A stretch of 64,000 nt of DNA, from assembly GCA_000827495.1 (NCBI GenBank), contig KN817534.1:322653-386652 (forward strand), given 5' to 3'. Within the stretch, counting starts at the first letter, position 1, and each line of letters opens with the position of its first letter. The DNA comes from Hypholoma sublateritium FD-334 SS-4. Lineage: Eukaryota; Basidiomycota; Agaricomycetes; Agaricales; Strophariaceae. A program made the translations under genes and the position numbers. Under the pieces are notes generated by a model. That model was not told the DNA's origin, searched no databases, and saw only the letters and a program-made list of their open reading frames with translations. Of the stretch, positions 34,821 through 46,425 are shown in pieces.

Positions 34821-37061
34821 ATGATGGGCGCGTCTGTAACGATCACGCGGCACACGACGGCGTCGAAGCCCAATCTACACGTCGTCTACACTGTGGAGGT
34901 CGTCATGAATGGGTCCTGCCTCACGATCGAGCGTCGGTTTTCCGAGGTGCGTGCGATGTTTCTATGCGGACACGCGATGGGCACTGATGAGCGGTGCAGT
35001 TCGTAGCGCTGCACAGTAAATTTATTTTGTTCTCATGTTCGGCCGTTATCTGACCACAATTCTCTACAGACGCCCTGAACGACGAGTTCTCGCTCCCAGC
35101 CAAGCGCTTTCTGGAGACGTCCCTCTTTCCCTCCGCGTGGATCGACGACATGCTCCTCGCCGAGCGCAAGGCGGGGCTCGCGGAGTACCTGGCCGCTCTG
35201 CTATGGTCCCCGGAGTACCAGACCGCGCCCGCGCTGATCGACTTCCTCAAGCGCGACACGACGAACCCGAAGCTCGCGGTCGGCCTCGAGGACTACCTGC
35301 CGTCGACGCTCTCGCGCAAGAACGTGCTGGCGATGGCGCGCACCGCGTCTGCGAAGTATGAGCTCAACGGCGTGTTTGTCGCGTCGGCGTACTACCCTTC
35401 CTGGGCCGCGAGCAGCGTGCCGCCGGAGACGGTGGACTATGGCAAGTACGACATTGTGTTCTTCGGTGCGTGCGGCTTCCTTGCTGGCGGCGTGCGTTCC
35501 GCAGTGAATTGATTGTTCTCTAAATTAGCGTACGCGACGCCGAACTCGACTGCCACGCTTGATTGGAGCGCGGAAACGCGTGCTATTCTGCAGCGAGTGG
35601 TCAAGAGCGCGGCGGACAGCGAGGCTGCTACGAAAATTGTCTTAGCAATAGGTTAGCTTTCTCGATCTTTGAACATTGACCATTTAGTGACGTGCATTGC
35701 GCAGGCGGCTCGGAGGGTAGTCAATGGTTCAGCCACATATGCTCCACCACGACGAACCGGATCGCATTTGTTGCTACACTCGTAGCCACTGTCAAAGAAT
35801 TTGGACTGGCGGGAGTCGCTATCGACTGGGTGCGTGCATTCAGCTGTGTAGAGATTTATCTGTTGTTCATGGATGTGTTATCAGGAAACGCCCAATTTGA
35901 AGGCCTTTGGGAACCCGTACTCCCCTACCGATGCTGTGAACTTGCTGAAGCTTCTCAAAGCATTGCGGTCAGCCTTGGGCACGGAAAGCATTATATCGGC
36001 CTCTGTCGGGCGCTTGCCATGGATTGGCGAAGATGGATTTGCCTCCACCGATGTGTCCGAGTTCTCGGAGCAGCTGAGCTTCATCAACGTCATGTATGTC
36101 TTCATTCGTGGCCTGTACACATTTTCACTGAGAGGCGATCAGGAACTATGGAGCTTCTGCTACGTCGAGCCCATTGGCGCATTCATCACTAGGTATTTCT
36201 GCCAGTTTCTGTATAATTTAACACTAAAACGTTGTCCAGGAAATGCTGGCGATAATTCAAATGCACCATCAACCGCAGAGGGCGCGATCTCTGCATGGAT
36301 CGCCGCTGGCTTTCCGACTTCAAAGGTGAGGCCCTCGTTATTTGCAGATGTCAATTCATCCATGCTTCTCCAGATACTGTTGGGGATCCCGTTGTTCGGC
36401 TACGTTTACAAAAGCAGGAAGACCAGCCTTTCCTCAATCGACGTCCTCGACAGCTTCGCGAGCTCGACGTTTATCGGCTCGCACAAAGAAGTCACCCCGA
36501 AGCTGCTTACGAACGCATTTATATCTTCCAAATCACTCTCTGCATGGCGCGGGCTGCAGACGCCGTTCAAGTATATCGTCAAGTCCGGCGCACTGGTGAA
36601 GCGCTTTGATGGCAATTATGGGCAGGGTGATGGGTATACGCTTGGTGGGTCATTGTGCTCTGGCTTCATGGGGTGATGTGTGCTGATAGGTGCGTTGATA
36701 GCTTGGGACGATGTCAGCTCGACTCCGGTAAGTCTGGGTGATACTTTTCGTCGTATTCTGATCGGCGAACTTGCGTATCTAGTATCTATTCAACACTGAG
36801 AAGCGAACTTTAGTCGTGTTTGATAGTGAGTTTTACGTCAACCTGAGGTCTTTGATTATAGGCCTGATAACGGCGTTAGATACGCGATCGATAGCAGCTA
36901 AGGTGCACTTCGCAAAGGCGAGGGGACTAGGGGGATGTTGCACATGGTCTCTTGACCAGGTATGATATGATCTGTCCCCCACATAAACGAAGATGCTCAC
37001 CGATATCAAGGACGATGGAACGACACTCCAAGATGTCATCCATACCGCTATTGGCGAGTAA
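34821..37061 (+). CDS. PX domain-GH18 fusion protein, copy 2 (predicted catalytically dead)
   Basis: Same architecture and largely the same intron positions as copy 1. The PX domain is well kept (ERRFSEF across the junction, FSLPAKRFLET, LLAERKAGLAEYL). The GH18 barrel is complete in outline (VASAYYPSW, LLGIPLFGYVYKS, CCTWSLDQDDG), but its active site is altered. SxGG reads AIGG, the catalytic motif reads AGVAIDWE (first two Asp replaced by Ala, last Asp and Glu kept, 35809-35887) and MNYD reads MNYG. The frame is open throughout, with no stop or frameshift, so this looks like a maintained pseudoenzyme or chitin lectin, not a decayed gene. The usual 16-nt PX micro-exon is present near 35000. 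ATG 34821 or 34824 are both possible starts. Confidence 0.85.
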
Positions 37062-37470
37062 GTACGGCTTTATAGTGTTGTTGAGGAGCCCACTGTGCTG
37101 TGATTTACGAAAGTTTCTTGACGAATTACGACAGTTTATGACTAGGTTTGTATGATGTACATTATCTTACGGAATATATGGAAAATGGCTCGAATGTGGC
37201 ATGATCCGGCCCCCAACAAGCGTCTAATGGTGAATTGGATAGCATGGGTGGAGCCGTGCTCCCCGCTTCTGTAAAGCTGGGGCTTTGAACTCAACCATAG
37301 CACGGCGCCTGGGAAAGTGCGGGAAAGCCTGAGCATCCAAATCGGGAAATGAAGTTTCCTCTTCTGCTGTCAAAACAACGTCATACACGCCCCTATAAAA
37401 CGCGCGCGGGACAGCGCACGTACGCCAGCTTTTCTTTCCTTGCTTCCCCATAAAACGCACTTCAGATACA
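37062..37470. other. Intergenic spacer between PX-GH18 copies 2 and 3
   Basis: Contains the promoter of copy 3 (TATA at 37396). No gene was seen. Confidence 0.5.
37396..37402 (+). promoter_or_regulatory. TATA box, PX-GH18 copy 3
   Basis: TATAAAA lies 69 bp before the ATG at 37471. Confidence 0.55.
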
Positions 37471-39695
37471 ATGCCAGAGACCATGTCCCCCATCGTTTCG
37501 GTGGCGATTACCAGCCACACGACATCCTCGACACCGAGCCCGCACGTCCTGTACGTCGTCACCGTCGTCCGCGAGGACAACACGACAAGCATCGTCTGGC
37601 GGCGCTATTCCGAGGTGCGTTCCCGCCACCAAAAAGCCGCATATATGCGCCCAACCCATCCATTTTCAGTTCGCGGCGCTGCACGACGAACTCGGCAGCG
37701 CGTTCCCCTTCCCCCCGCGCCGAGCACTGGCGGCCGCGCTTGTGCCCGCCGCGTGGGTCGACGATGTGGTGATCTCAGAGCGCAAAGTTGGGCTTCAAAT
37801 GTTCTTGACCGATGTCCTGCACGATTTGCATCTCCGCGCGCGTCCTGAGGTGCTTCGCTTCCTCGCGCCGGATGCGCCGGGGAGCGTGATATGTGCGCCT
37901 GCTATGGTGTCCACCGGCGCGCCGGCATCATGCGCTACGGTGCGTGCGGGAGAGGATACGGCGCGCAATTATGTCGCGGCGTCATACTACCCGTCGTGGT
38001 CGGCGGATACGCTGCCGGCGCACGCGGTCGACTTTTCGAAGTTCGATGTGCTGTTTTTCGGTGCGCATCACCCTGAGTATCATATGCTTCATGCCACGCA
38101 CTGATATAGGGGTTTAAAGCGTTTGCAACACCCAACGGTGTGGCAGGTATCGACTGGGACAGCGGGAGCCAGGATGCACTGAAGAAGCTCGTGGCTGCCG
38201 CGCGGGGGAGCGGACATACGACGAAGATCGTGCTCTCTGTTGGTAAATCAGTCATTTAATTCATCTTGGTATGTTTTGCTGAATATATGCGCATGTAACC
38301 GATGTACAGGCGGTTGGGGTGGGTGCCACTGGTACAGCCAGGCGATGTCGACCGCCAGCAACCGGGCGAAGTTAGTGAACAATCTGATGGAGGCTGTTAA
38401 TACTTATGGGCTGGATGGTATGTTGTTTGTCTCGTTCTTTCCTGGTGGCAAAGTCTGACCTTGACGTGTACCCAGGGATTGACATTGATTGGGTACGGAG
38501 TTCGACAAATTGGGTTACCGAAAGCGTCTGAAAAAACTCCAAATTAATCCAAGGAATATCCGAATTCTCCGGGCGCAGGGAACCCTCATTCATCTGCAGA
38601 CTCTGCAAACCTACTCGAGTTCTTTAAAGAACTGAGGAACGAACTTGGTGAGCATATATGCGCACATTTCTGTCTGAAATAGGCCCTAAATTCCATCTTA
38701 GGTTCGGCGAAGATCATTTCCGCTGCTGTTACGCAGCTTCCCTGGTTAGATCAGAAGGGCTCACCACTCAAGGACGTCTCCGAATACGCAAAGTATATGA
38801 CATTCGTTAACATAATGTGCGTTGCCCAAGGTCTTCTATCCTTCACTTATGATAATAGTCATCGGGGCTAGGAATTACGACGTGTTTGATTCGTCTGCGC
38901 ATCCGGGTCCAAATGCGCCATTGGGTAAATTTTCGAGATCTTCTACTATCATGGGGGGCTATTGACTGTATTTGAAAGGCGACTTTTGTAAAACAAGCAC
39001 CCAACCCCAGGCCAACGCTCAGGCCGCGCTAGAGCAATGGGCGAAGGCTGGGATGCCGCCTTCAAAGATTCTCCTAGGCCTTGCCCTTTATGGATATGTC
39101 TCGAAGAGCACAGACAAGAAACTGACCGGGAGCTTCGCGCCAGCGAGTATCAGGCCACCTTTGGCCACTGGCATGCACCGCCGTCGCTTGCCAGACGCGA
39201 GGAAGACTCCCGCAATGGGAGACCTAAGCAGCATGTGGGGGCAGCAAATTTCGTTTTCACAGCTAATTTCCTCGGGCGCGCTTGTGAAGAATGCCGAGGG
39301 GAATTATGAAGCGCACAATGGTTATACTATGGGTATGTTCTTGGAATATTCTGATATGACGTTGACACCGACTTCGGATAAAATAGGATGGGATAATTGC
39401 AGTGATACTCCGGTTTGTGGATAGATTTTTTGGTTCACTGCGGAGAGCTGATGGGGATGTATAATTTGAAGTTTATATTCAATACTGCGCGGACGACTGT
39501 CGTTAGCTACGACGATACGTACAGCATTGCGAGCAAGACGAGGTTTGCGAAGAAATCAGGGATGGCTGGGTGCTTCAGCTGGTCGATGGACCAGGTATGT
39601 TGTGTCGTTTCTTGCAGAGAAAATGATAATAAACCGCGCATCAGGATGACGGAGTTGCATTGCATGATATAATGCTGGCAAACCTCCAGAAGTAA
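37471..39695 (+). CDS. PX domain-GH18 chitinase fusion protein, copy 3
   Basis: Third tandem copy. The PX part reads RRYSEF, FPPRRALA and ISERKVGLQMFL; here the micro-exon of copies 1 and 2 is fused to the next exon. The GH18 part keeps SVGG (SxGG), the full catalytic DGIDIDWE, assembled from three exons between 38411 and 38545, MNYDVF, LALYGYVSKS and MAGCFSWSMDQDDG. The C-terminus is DIMLANLQK. There is no signal peptide or transmembrane segment. The insertion before the last third is shorter and more basic (RRRLPDARK) than in copy 1. With copy 1 this is one of two copies predicted to be active. The introns around the motif use GT donors. Confidence 0.88.
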
Positions 39696-40554
39696 TCCAT
39701 GTGGTACAAATGTTTCCATTAGAATAGGTGGGAAGCAAACCTAATTATCCTTCCGCCAGTCAGCGAGGAGTAGACTTTACGAGAATACTTTCGGGTTCAC
39801 ATGGGCAGAGAATTGGCAGCGGAGAATAGATGTAAACATAGAGCAAGTCTTTGGGTGTAATGTTGACAGAAGCAAGGAGTCCAGCGTATTGGATTAAGCT
39901 CCAAAAAGTCCCACTGGTAGCAGTCCCGGGTAAGGTAGACCGGGTAGGGATGCCGGGGGCCGGGGCCCGGCGATGCATGAGTGCATGTGACGAAACAAAG
40001 ATGCACAAACATTCGCCGCGCTTCCATTCGTACATTAGCACAGCGTTTTGGGCCATTTTGCCGCCAGAAATGGCTACCTGCGGTTGGCCTCTGGCAAATT
40101 ACCAGGACAAATTCGTGGTCGCCGTTCCAATTTTGGAAAATCGGAAAATCGGCGCGAAAGTTTGATGAGGCGTGGCGGTCAGCAGACCTGTGGTGGCGTG
40201 GGAATATCGTGATTTGTTGATGCGGCCTACCAAGTCACAAGGTTTCTGATCACGACAATCGTGACTTTCACGCCCCCATCTCTACCAATATCCCCCCTCT
40301 CAGCCAGCCAGCGCCGCCGCCGCCGCCAACACCAGCGAGCTCAGACCTAGATCTCAAGAAATATCAGGAATTTTCCCCGAATTTCCCGATTTTTTCCAGC
40401 GCCAGGACGTACAAAGCCACTCCAGGGCCCTGCATATCTGCCCATTGTCCGCAGCCCCGCTCCCGCCCACCGCCAACGACGCCGAATACCGACGACGAGC
40501 AGCGGATACAAGATTAACCCACTCACGCAGTACGCACATCATACATCGCAAGCC
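39696..40554. other. Intergenic region upstream of the bHLH gene
   Basis: Contains the perfect small inverted repeat TCACGA-CAA-TCGTGA at about 40249-40263 and a short CCGCCG tract near 40312-40330. A minus-strand open frame (39760-40056) has no recognisable motif. Confidence 0.45.
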
Positions 40555-42349
40555 ATGGCACCCAGCACGCCCGCGAATCATGACCCCGCCCTCTCCCACG
40601 GCGCGCCAGCCCAGCCCGCGCAGCAACCCCCCGCGCAGGGCGGCGGGATGCCGCCAAACCTGTCCGCGGCGGACCTCTCGAGCATGCACCTCAACGGGCT
40701 CGACCAGAACCAGATCATGAATCTGCTCAGGTCGCTCCCGGGCGTCTTCACCAAGGTGCGTTGGTCTCCTGTGTCTTGTCTTGTCTCGCATTGGGGGGTG
40801 GGGTGGCGGGACGCTGCAGGGTGGGCAGGCAAGGGGAAGGGCGAAGGAGCAGAGAGGGGCGTTGGATGGTCATTTATATACACGTGACGAGCGCGACGGA
40901 GAGCACGAGCGCGATGGGGAGTCACGGGGGGCAGGGCGCCCGTGCTGGCGCGGAGGAGCTGGGGGCCAGCAGGAGAGCGGGCGGGCGTCTGCGGGAGGCC
41001 AGCGGCCAGCGGCGCTGTGTGGTGTGAGACGGCGGATGTCTCACCGCGCCCGTTGCTCTCGATCATGAAGACGAGCGGTCCCGGCGCGATTAATGTCGAC
41101 AAGCAGGGCTCGTTCTCGATTGAGGACATGCCGTACTACGACGACGACGCGACGGGCACTGAGCTCAGCGCCGAGGCTGATTGGCACATTCGCGACCCTT
41201 ATCCTTTTCATCTTTTTGTACTGGCTGGAACAGGCTCGCCCCGCCGCCCAAGTTCTTATTTTTTTATTCTCGTATCGTCTCCTCGCGTTGGACTGGCTGA
41301 AACAGACCCCACCACCTTCGCCTGCAGCCCTTTTTTATTTGTTTTCTCATATCATTTGCTTGCGTCGAACAGCGCTAACGGTCGCTTTATTTGCAGCTCA
41401 CTGAGGGACAGGCGACGCCCAAGGAGGACGCCGCGCAGACGCTCTCGAACCTCGCGCAGGCGCCGCCGCCGCCGTTTGGCGCCCCGCACATGCCCGTGCA
41501 TTACCAGCCTGCCGCGCCCGGGCTCCCGGGGATCAACGACCCAGGCCCGTCGTCGCACCCACGCGGGCCGCCGAACCTCGGGCAGCTCAGCGCGGTCGCG
41601 ACGATGCAGGCGGCACCGTCGCAGCAGCAGCAGCAGCAGGCTCAACAACAGGCCCAGCAGCAGGCTCAGCAGCAGGGACTGCCCCCGCCCGGTGGCGCGC
41701 ACGCGGACGACGGCGGCGCGGACGGGAACATGAGCAGCGGGAGCCCGTCGGGGAAGGAGGGCGGTGATGGCGAGGGTGGGCAGGCGTCGATCTCGGCTCC
41801 GAGCAGCGGGCGCCGTGGGGGACGCACGGCGGCGATGGGGAGCGATGAATGGAGCAGGCAGAGGAAGGACAATCATGTACGTTTATTTGATGTTATTTTA
41901 TACTATTTTATTGGCAGATGCTGACTACGGTGCAGAAAGAGGTCGAACGCCGGCGCCGCGGGAACATCAACGAGGGGATCAACGAGCTCGGGCGCATCGT
42001 GCCGTCAGGCTCGGGTGAGAAGGCGAAGGGTGCGATCTTGTCGCGCGCGGTGCAGTACATCCACCACCTCAAGGAAAACGAAGCGCGCAACATCGAGAAG
42101 TGGACGCTCGAGAAGCTCCTCATGGACCAGGCAATGGGCGACCTGCAGGCGCAGCTCGAGGAGATCAAGCGCCTGTGGGAGGAGGAGCGCATGGCGCGCA
42201 CGCGCGTTGAGGCAGAGCTCGAAGTCCTGCGCAGCATGAACGGGATGGGCGGTGCGCAGCCGAAGGACGAGGCGGGGAAGCGCCGCGCGGACGACGGTAG
42301 CGAGGAGACGCAGGAGGAGCGCGAGGGCAAGCGGCAGAGGACGGAGTGA
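40555..42349 (+). CDS. CBF1: bHLH transcription factor, Cbf1/USF type
   Basis: The C-terminal exon carries the basic region RKDNHKEVERRRRGNINEGI, followed by an HLH (INELGRIVP, AILSRAVQYIHHLKENEA) and a long Glu/Arg coiled coil. The E-R-R-R residues that read CACGTG are present. The N-terminus (MAPSTPANHDPALSHG) is Pro/Ala/Gln-rich with NQIMNLLRSLPGVFTK. A middle exon near 41068-41169 encodes an acidic stretch with SIEDMPYYDDDATGTELS; its donor is uncertain and may be GC. A polyglutamine tract lies at about 41620-41690. In yeast Cbf1 acts at centromeres and in sulfur and lipid gene control; here only DNA binding to E-boxes is supported. A perfect CACGTGAC site lies in its own first intron region (40881). 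Confidence 0.85.
40881..40888 (+). promoter_or_regulatory. CACGTGAC site within the bHLH gene
   Basis: This is the reverse complement of GTCACGTG, the preferred Cbf1 site. It directly follows TTTATATA in the non-coding stretch between the first and second exons, so it could serve an internal promoter or autoregulation. Confidence 0.45.
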
Positions 42350-43059
42350 GCGCACCGCACCGCACCGCGCGGCATCGCCGTATCCACCCCCCCTTCTGAC
42401 AGACAGACTTGTTTCACCATCTCACTTCATTTCTCTACTTGTTTCTCTTTTTTTCTTTTCTTTTTTTGATTCTCTGGTTACTACCGCCTGTACGTGTCCC
42501 CACCATCGTCCGTTTCTTGATTCGCCCGATCGAATTATGCTTGCTTCGCCCCGTTATCCTACTTTCTGCCGCGTCCGGCGGTGATTTTGTGTATGTACTA
42601 GTTGCGTCGTACCAGATTTCTTGAATCGAACGAATATAACTACTTCAGAGAGCTGTCAGTATGTATGTGTGTTGAGTGGAAGGTCTGCAGCAATTAGGTG
42701 ATTATTCGACCACATTTTGTTGATCGTGCTGCGCACGCTCACGCTCCTTCGAGAGTTGGAATTTGCGCCGACTGGGAGGCACGCTTTCTGAGTCAAAATG
42801 CAATTTCTCGTAACATGAAGAACCTTGCTTCGCCGAGGCTTTGTGCAACCAAATTCTTGCTTGCTATGTTGTACACGCAGAACACAGTCTAAGGACGGCG
42901 GAGAAGATAGTTACAAGTCGGACGCGTGGTATATATAAGTGACAAAATGAAAGCTTTTGCCAGAGAGTGAACGTCGGATCACAGCGACTACTAGGCCCTA
43001 CTAATGCCTAAAGACCTGAATTGACACAAAAAAAGAGACAAAGAGCATCGATTCGACGT
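42350..43059. other. Convergent intergenic region
   Basis: 3' flank of the bHLH gene, with pyrimidine-rich stretches at 42410-42470, and 3' flank of the first P450 gene. No gene was recognised. Confidence 0.5.
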
Positions 43060-45371
43060 CTATCCCTTTGCCGCCGGCAACAAAATATTGAGGTCCTTCT
43101 CGCAATCTTCCCACTCCCGCCGCACCACCTCGGCATGGCGCGCAGACCGCGGCTCGAACACCGCCGGAAAATCACGCGGCGCGCTTGTAACCTAAATTAA
43201 GGTGCCAGAGAGTTCAAACCCCAGCGCCTACGCAGAGATGATAAACACGCACGTTGCCAGTGAACCCCGCGTCACTGTCGTCATATTGAAAGGCAAGGCC
43301 GGTCTCTGAGCTGGGCCCCTCCGCCTTGCGGATGTTGAATGTCCAAAGGAGCATGGCCATCTCGATCCACAGCGTTCGCTCCGCAAATGGGATTCCAGGG
43401 CATACTGGTTGAGCAAACGTGAATAAGTCAGTTAGCGCTAGGGGGCTAGTGGTCTCGGAGCAAAAGCGTGCGTACTCCTGCGGCCGAAGCCAAATGAACT
43501 CGTTTCGTAATTTGAGCGCAGCTGACCCTTGTCGTCGAGGAACCTCTCGGGGTCGAAGGAGTCGGGGTCCGCGTATTTGGTGGGGTCGTGTTCGATTGCC
43601 CTAAGTTATATCTTGGTATATCTCTTGCTGGTAGATTCGGAGGACAGCCCACCTACCACGTTACAGCGAAGACAGTGGTCCCTGCGGGAATGAAGTACTG
43701 TTCCCCATTGTAATCGATGATGTCGTCGGCAGTCGACTCATGGGGAAGACCGAACCGCACCCCCGGACGCCAGCGCATCGTTTCTGTGGTCGATGAATAC
43801 GGAAAGCGATGACGATCAAGTGGCACAATGCACTTACCACGCATAGCAGCTTCGATAAACGGCAAACGCGGTCGATCCGCGAAGGATGGCAGGCGGTCAG
43901 GCCCTATGATGTCGTCGATCTGCTGCTGGGCTTTGCGTGTCCATTCCGGGTGCATAACGCATGCTAGAATAAATGACTGGAGAGCAACTGCCGTCTTCGC
44001 GGTCTAGCATTGGCCTTCGCACCGACGAATTAAGAGTGGGGACTCTCACTGTTTCGATGGCGGCCTGTGATTATTACGGTGGCATAAACAAATGGTTGCT
44101 GCAGAGGCATCACCTCATAGAAAGAGTGAATGCTACTCACCGCTGCAAATATGTTCATGAAACGGCTTTGGTTTCCTTCGGGCTTGTCGTCTCTCGCAAA
44201 CTCCGCTGCCCACCTGCAGTACGAGATAATCAGCGCGTTTCTAGGTATATCTGAATTACTTGCTGGCGTACGTATTCATACCGGAATTTTTCCCAGACAC
44301 GGCCTCGCGGACGAGGCTCTCGTACAGCTCATTTTCATGTTTACGATATGCCCTCGCTCGAGTGCGCCATGGCATCGGTCCAGGAATCCAATCCAGGAAT
44401 GGGAATATGTTGATGATGCTTGCAGTGGGCGCGCTCAACTTAGTAAGCTCTTCGACGGCCTGTCGACATCTACCATGTGGGCAACTATGGGAACGAAAAG
44501 AATAATAGATGCGCGACGTACATTTATCGCTTCCTTTAGCTCGGGTGCATCATACTGTATGCCGAACGCAGCTGCGAGAGTAGTGCTCGCGGGAACCCTT
44601 TCCATGCATGAGTCAGTAAATATCGCAGGCTTCAGGAGGCTCCGGGTCAGCGCACCCGTTTATGTGGCGAAGCCAGTCTTTCCCTCCGTCGTTCAGAAGA
44701 AGTTGAATGCTTCGCAATGATTCGAAATGCTGGAGGGGTTCCGTCACTCCGGCGCGTACAGAGGACATGACCCCGGTTGTCAATTTCCGAGCAATATGAA
44801 ATGCAGCAGTTTGGTTGTGGAAACCCCAATATACCTCTTCGGGATCAATATAATTGTTCTGCGATGTGCCAGTGGCTTGTACAGAAAGACTGTGTGCTCC
44901 GGCGAGAACTGCGACGTACAATATAGTATGCCTTCGGTCGCGCGGAATACTTGACTGCTCGCTTCTCGAGGACGTTTTTCGCAAGTCTGATATCGCCAAT
45001 CAAAATAACGCGCTGAAAATAAAGGGTGAACCATGTTCCTGCAGACTAACGAAGTAAATGAGAAAGGCACGCACAGAACCTGCTAGGTTGAGTGATACTA
45101 TCCCTCCGTAAGTCTCGAGTAGGGAGCGAAAGTATGCTCCAAGGTGCTAGAGCATCCATGTGAGTTCCAAGACACGTATGTAGGTAACGCGCAAAGAAGA
45201 GCTCACTTGATTGGGGACCTGCAGCGCATTTCCAAGGATAGGGAGCCCTCGCGGGCCTGGAGGATTCTTTCCACCAGCTTTAGGTCGTGCGCCTATATAG
45301 ATGATGCCCAATAAAGCCAGGAGAATGGTACCACCAGCAAGAGCGATCTGACGAAGTTCTATATTATCCAT
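43060..45371 (-). CDS. Cytochrome P450 monooxygenase, copy A (intact)
   Basis: Read 45371 to 43060, about 510 residues in a dozen exons. An N-terminal membrane anchor (IALAGGTILLALLGIIYIG) is followed by the proline hinge NPPGPRGLPILGNALQ. Later blocks are HLGAYFRSLLETYGG, YIDPEEVYWGFHNQT, SAPTASIINIFPFLDWIPGP, the I-helix region AAIETTAVAL, the ExxR motif ETMRWRP and the heme loop FGFGRRICPG (assembled across an intron at about 43470). The stop follows LNILLPAAKG. The PPGPRGLPILGN hinge and the meander DPERFLDDKGQLRSNYETS are typical of large basidiomycete E-class group I P450 families, ER-bound enzymes of secondary or xenobiotic metabolism. All invariant residues are present. The substrate is unknown. 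Confidence 0.9.
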
Positions 45372-46425
45372 GAAAATGAGGGTTGTGGACTCAGTGGTTT
45401 GTGTGCCGAGCGTCCAGAGGAGTTCAGAAGTCAGCGTTCAAGCTCAAGTCGGATTTGAAGGAAGAGAACGCCAGCAGGTTGGTTGCATTTGGGTTGCATG
45501 TGGGACAATCCTATGTTTAAGTGACTTTGCATCACGTTCTATTTCTAAGATTGCTGTCTTATCAACTCTGGGGCAACTCTGGGGCCTTTAAGTTCACAGA
45601 ATGTCGTGATCAGATCCCACAAGAAGTTGAGCGATATTACATTACATACATATTAGATGTCGTCATAGTACGGCGAGTGGATACAGGTAGATAACGTTCC
45701 AGGTGGGGTGTGTTCTGTATATGGCTGTAGTTCAACCGAGGAGGCAAGGTGGCAATCTCGGCCCTGTGGCGGTGCACGACCACTCGGCCATCACCGAGCG
45801 GAGTGCGAACCACCTGGACACCCCGAGCTAGGCCCCAGGCGGCCCTCAGTGCGCGAGCAGTGTTTAGCAAGAAAAAATCGTAGTCGCAGCCGCGCCGGTC
45901 CCAGTACTATTAAGGTGATTGCGGTGTTGAAAAAAATTGAACAAATTTTGGACAAATTGAAAAGGACCAAACAGCTGGACGTACCGTGCCGAAACAGGAA
46001 TAGGCGCCCAATGTCGAGAAGTGGAAGCGCGAGATATAAAAAGCTATATACATGATGAGCTACCTGAACGCTCGAAGACATCAAGCATCATAGACACGTA
46101 TTATGAAGGTTTTTGGAAGGTTTCGACACGCACTACAATATGGGCATTGAGCAAACCGCACGCGCACAGTGGCAGCGTGCCGGTCAACGCAGCACATCCT
46201 GCACGCCACGAAGATCGTGAACGCATGTGGGACTTTGTTCGAAAATAATTGTATCCGATGTACAATATCTAGGTCCAATATCCAGGTCTTTAGATAGTGC
46301 GCTGCTCTTCCTTCAAGTTCACCGCCCCAACCTCTACACCTTTCCTCATCCCCCACCCCATTTTATCTTGCGTGCACAGTTCAGCTACTACTAGTAACAA
46401 AAAGACATTGTATTTAGATCCGTGT
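45372..46425. other. Spacer between P450 copies A and B
   Basis: Promoter side of copy A and 3' flank of copy B. Its 45505-45890 part resembles the spacer upstream of copy B (48140-48515), which shows that the duplication unit included flanking DNA. No gene was seen. Confidence 0.5.
45505..45890. repeat. Duplicated P450 upstream spacer, unit 1
   Basis: Shares blocks with 48140-48515, for example gtgggacaatcctatgt, then cgttctattt, gaggaggcaa and gcgcgagcagtgttt. Diverged direct repeat. Confidence 0.6.

Noticed and set aside
41352..41876. 174-residue minus-strand frame rich in Leu and Arg
   Set aside because: Antisense of the polyglutamine and acidic coding region of the bHLH gene.
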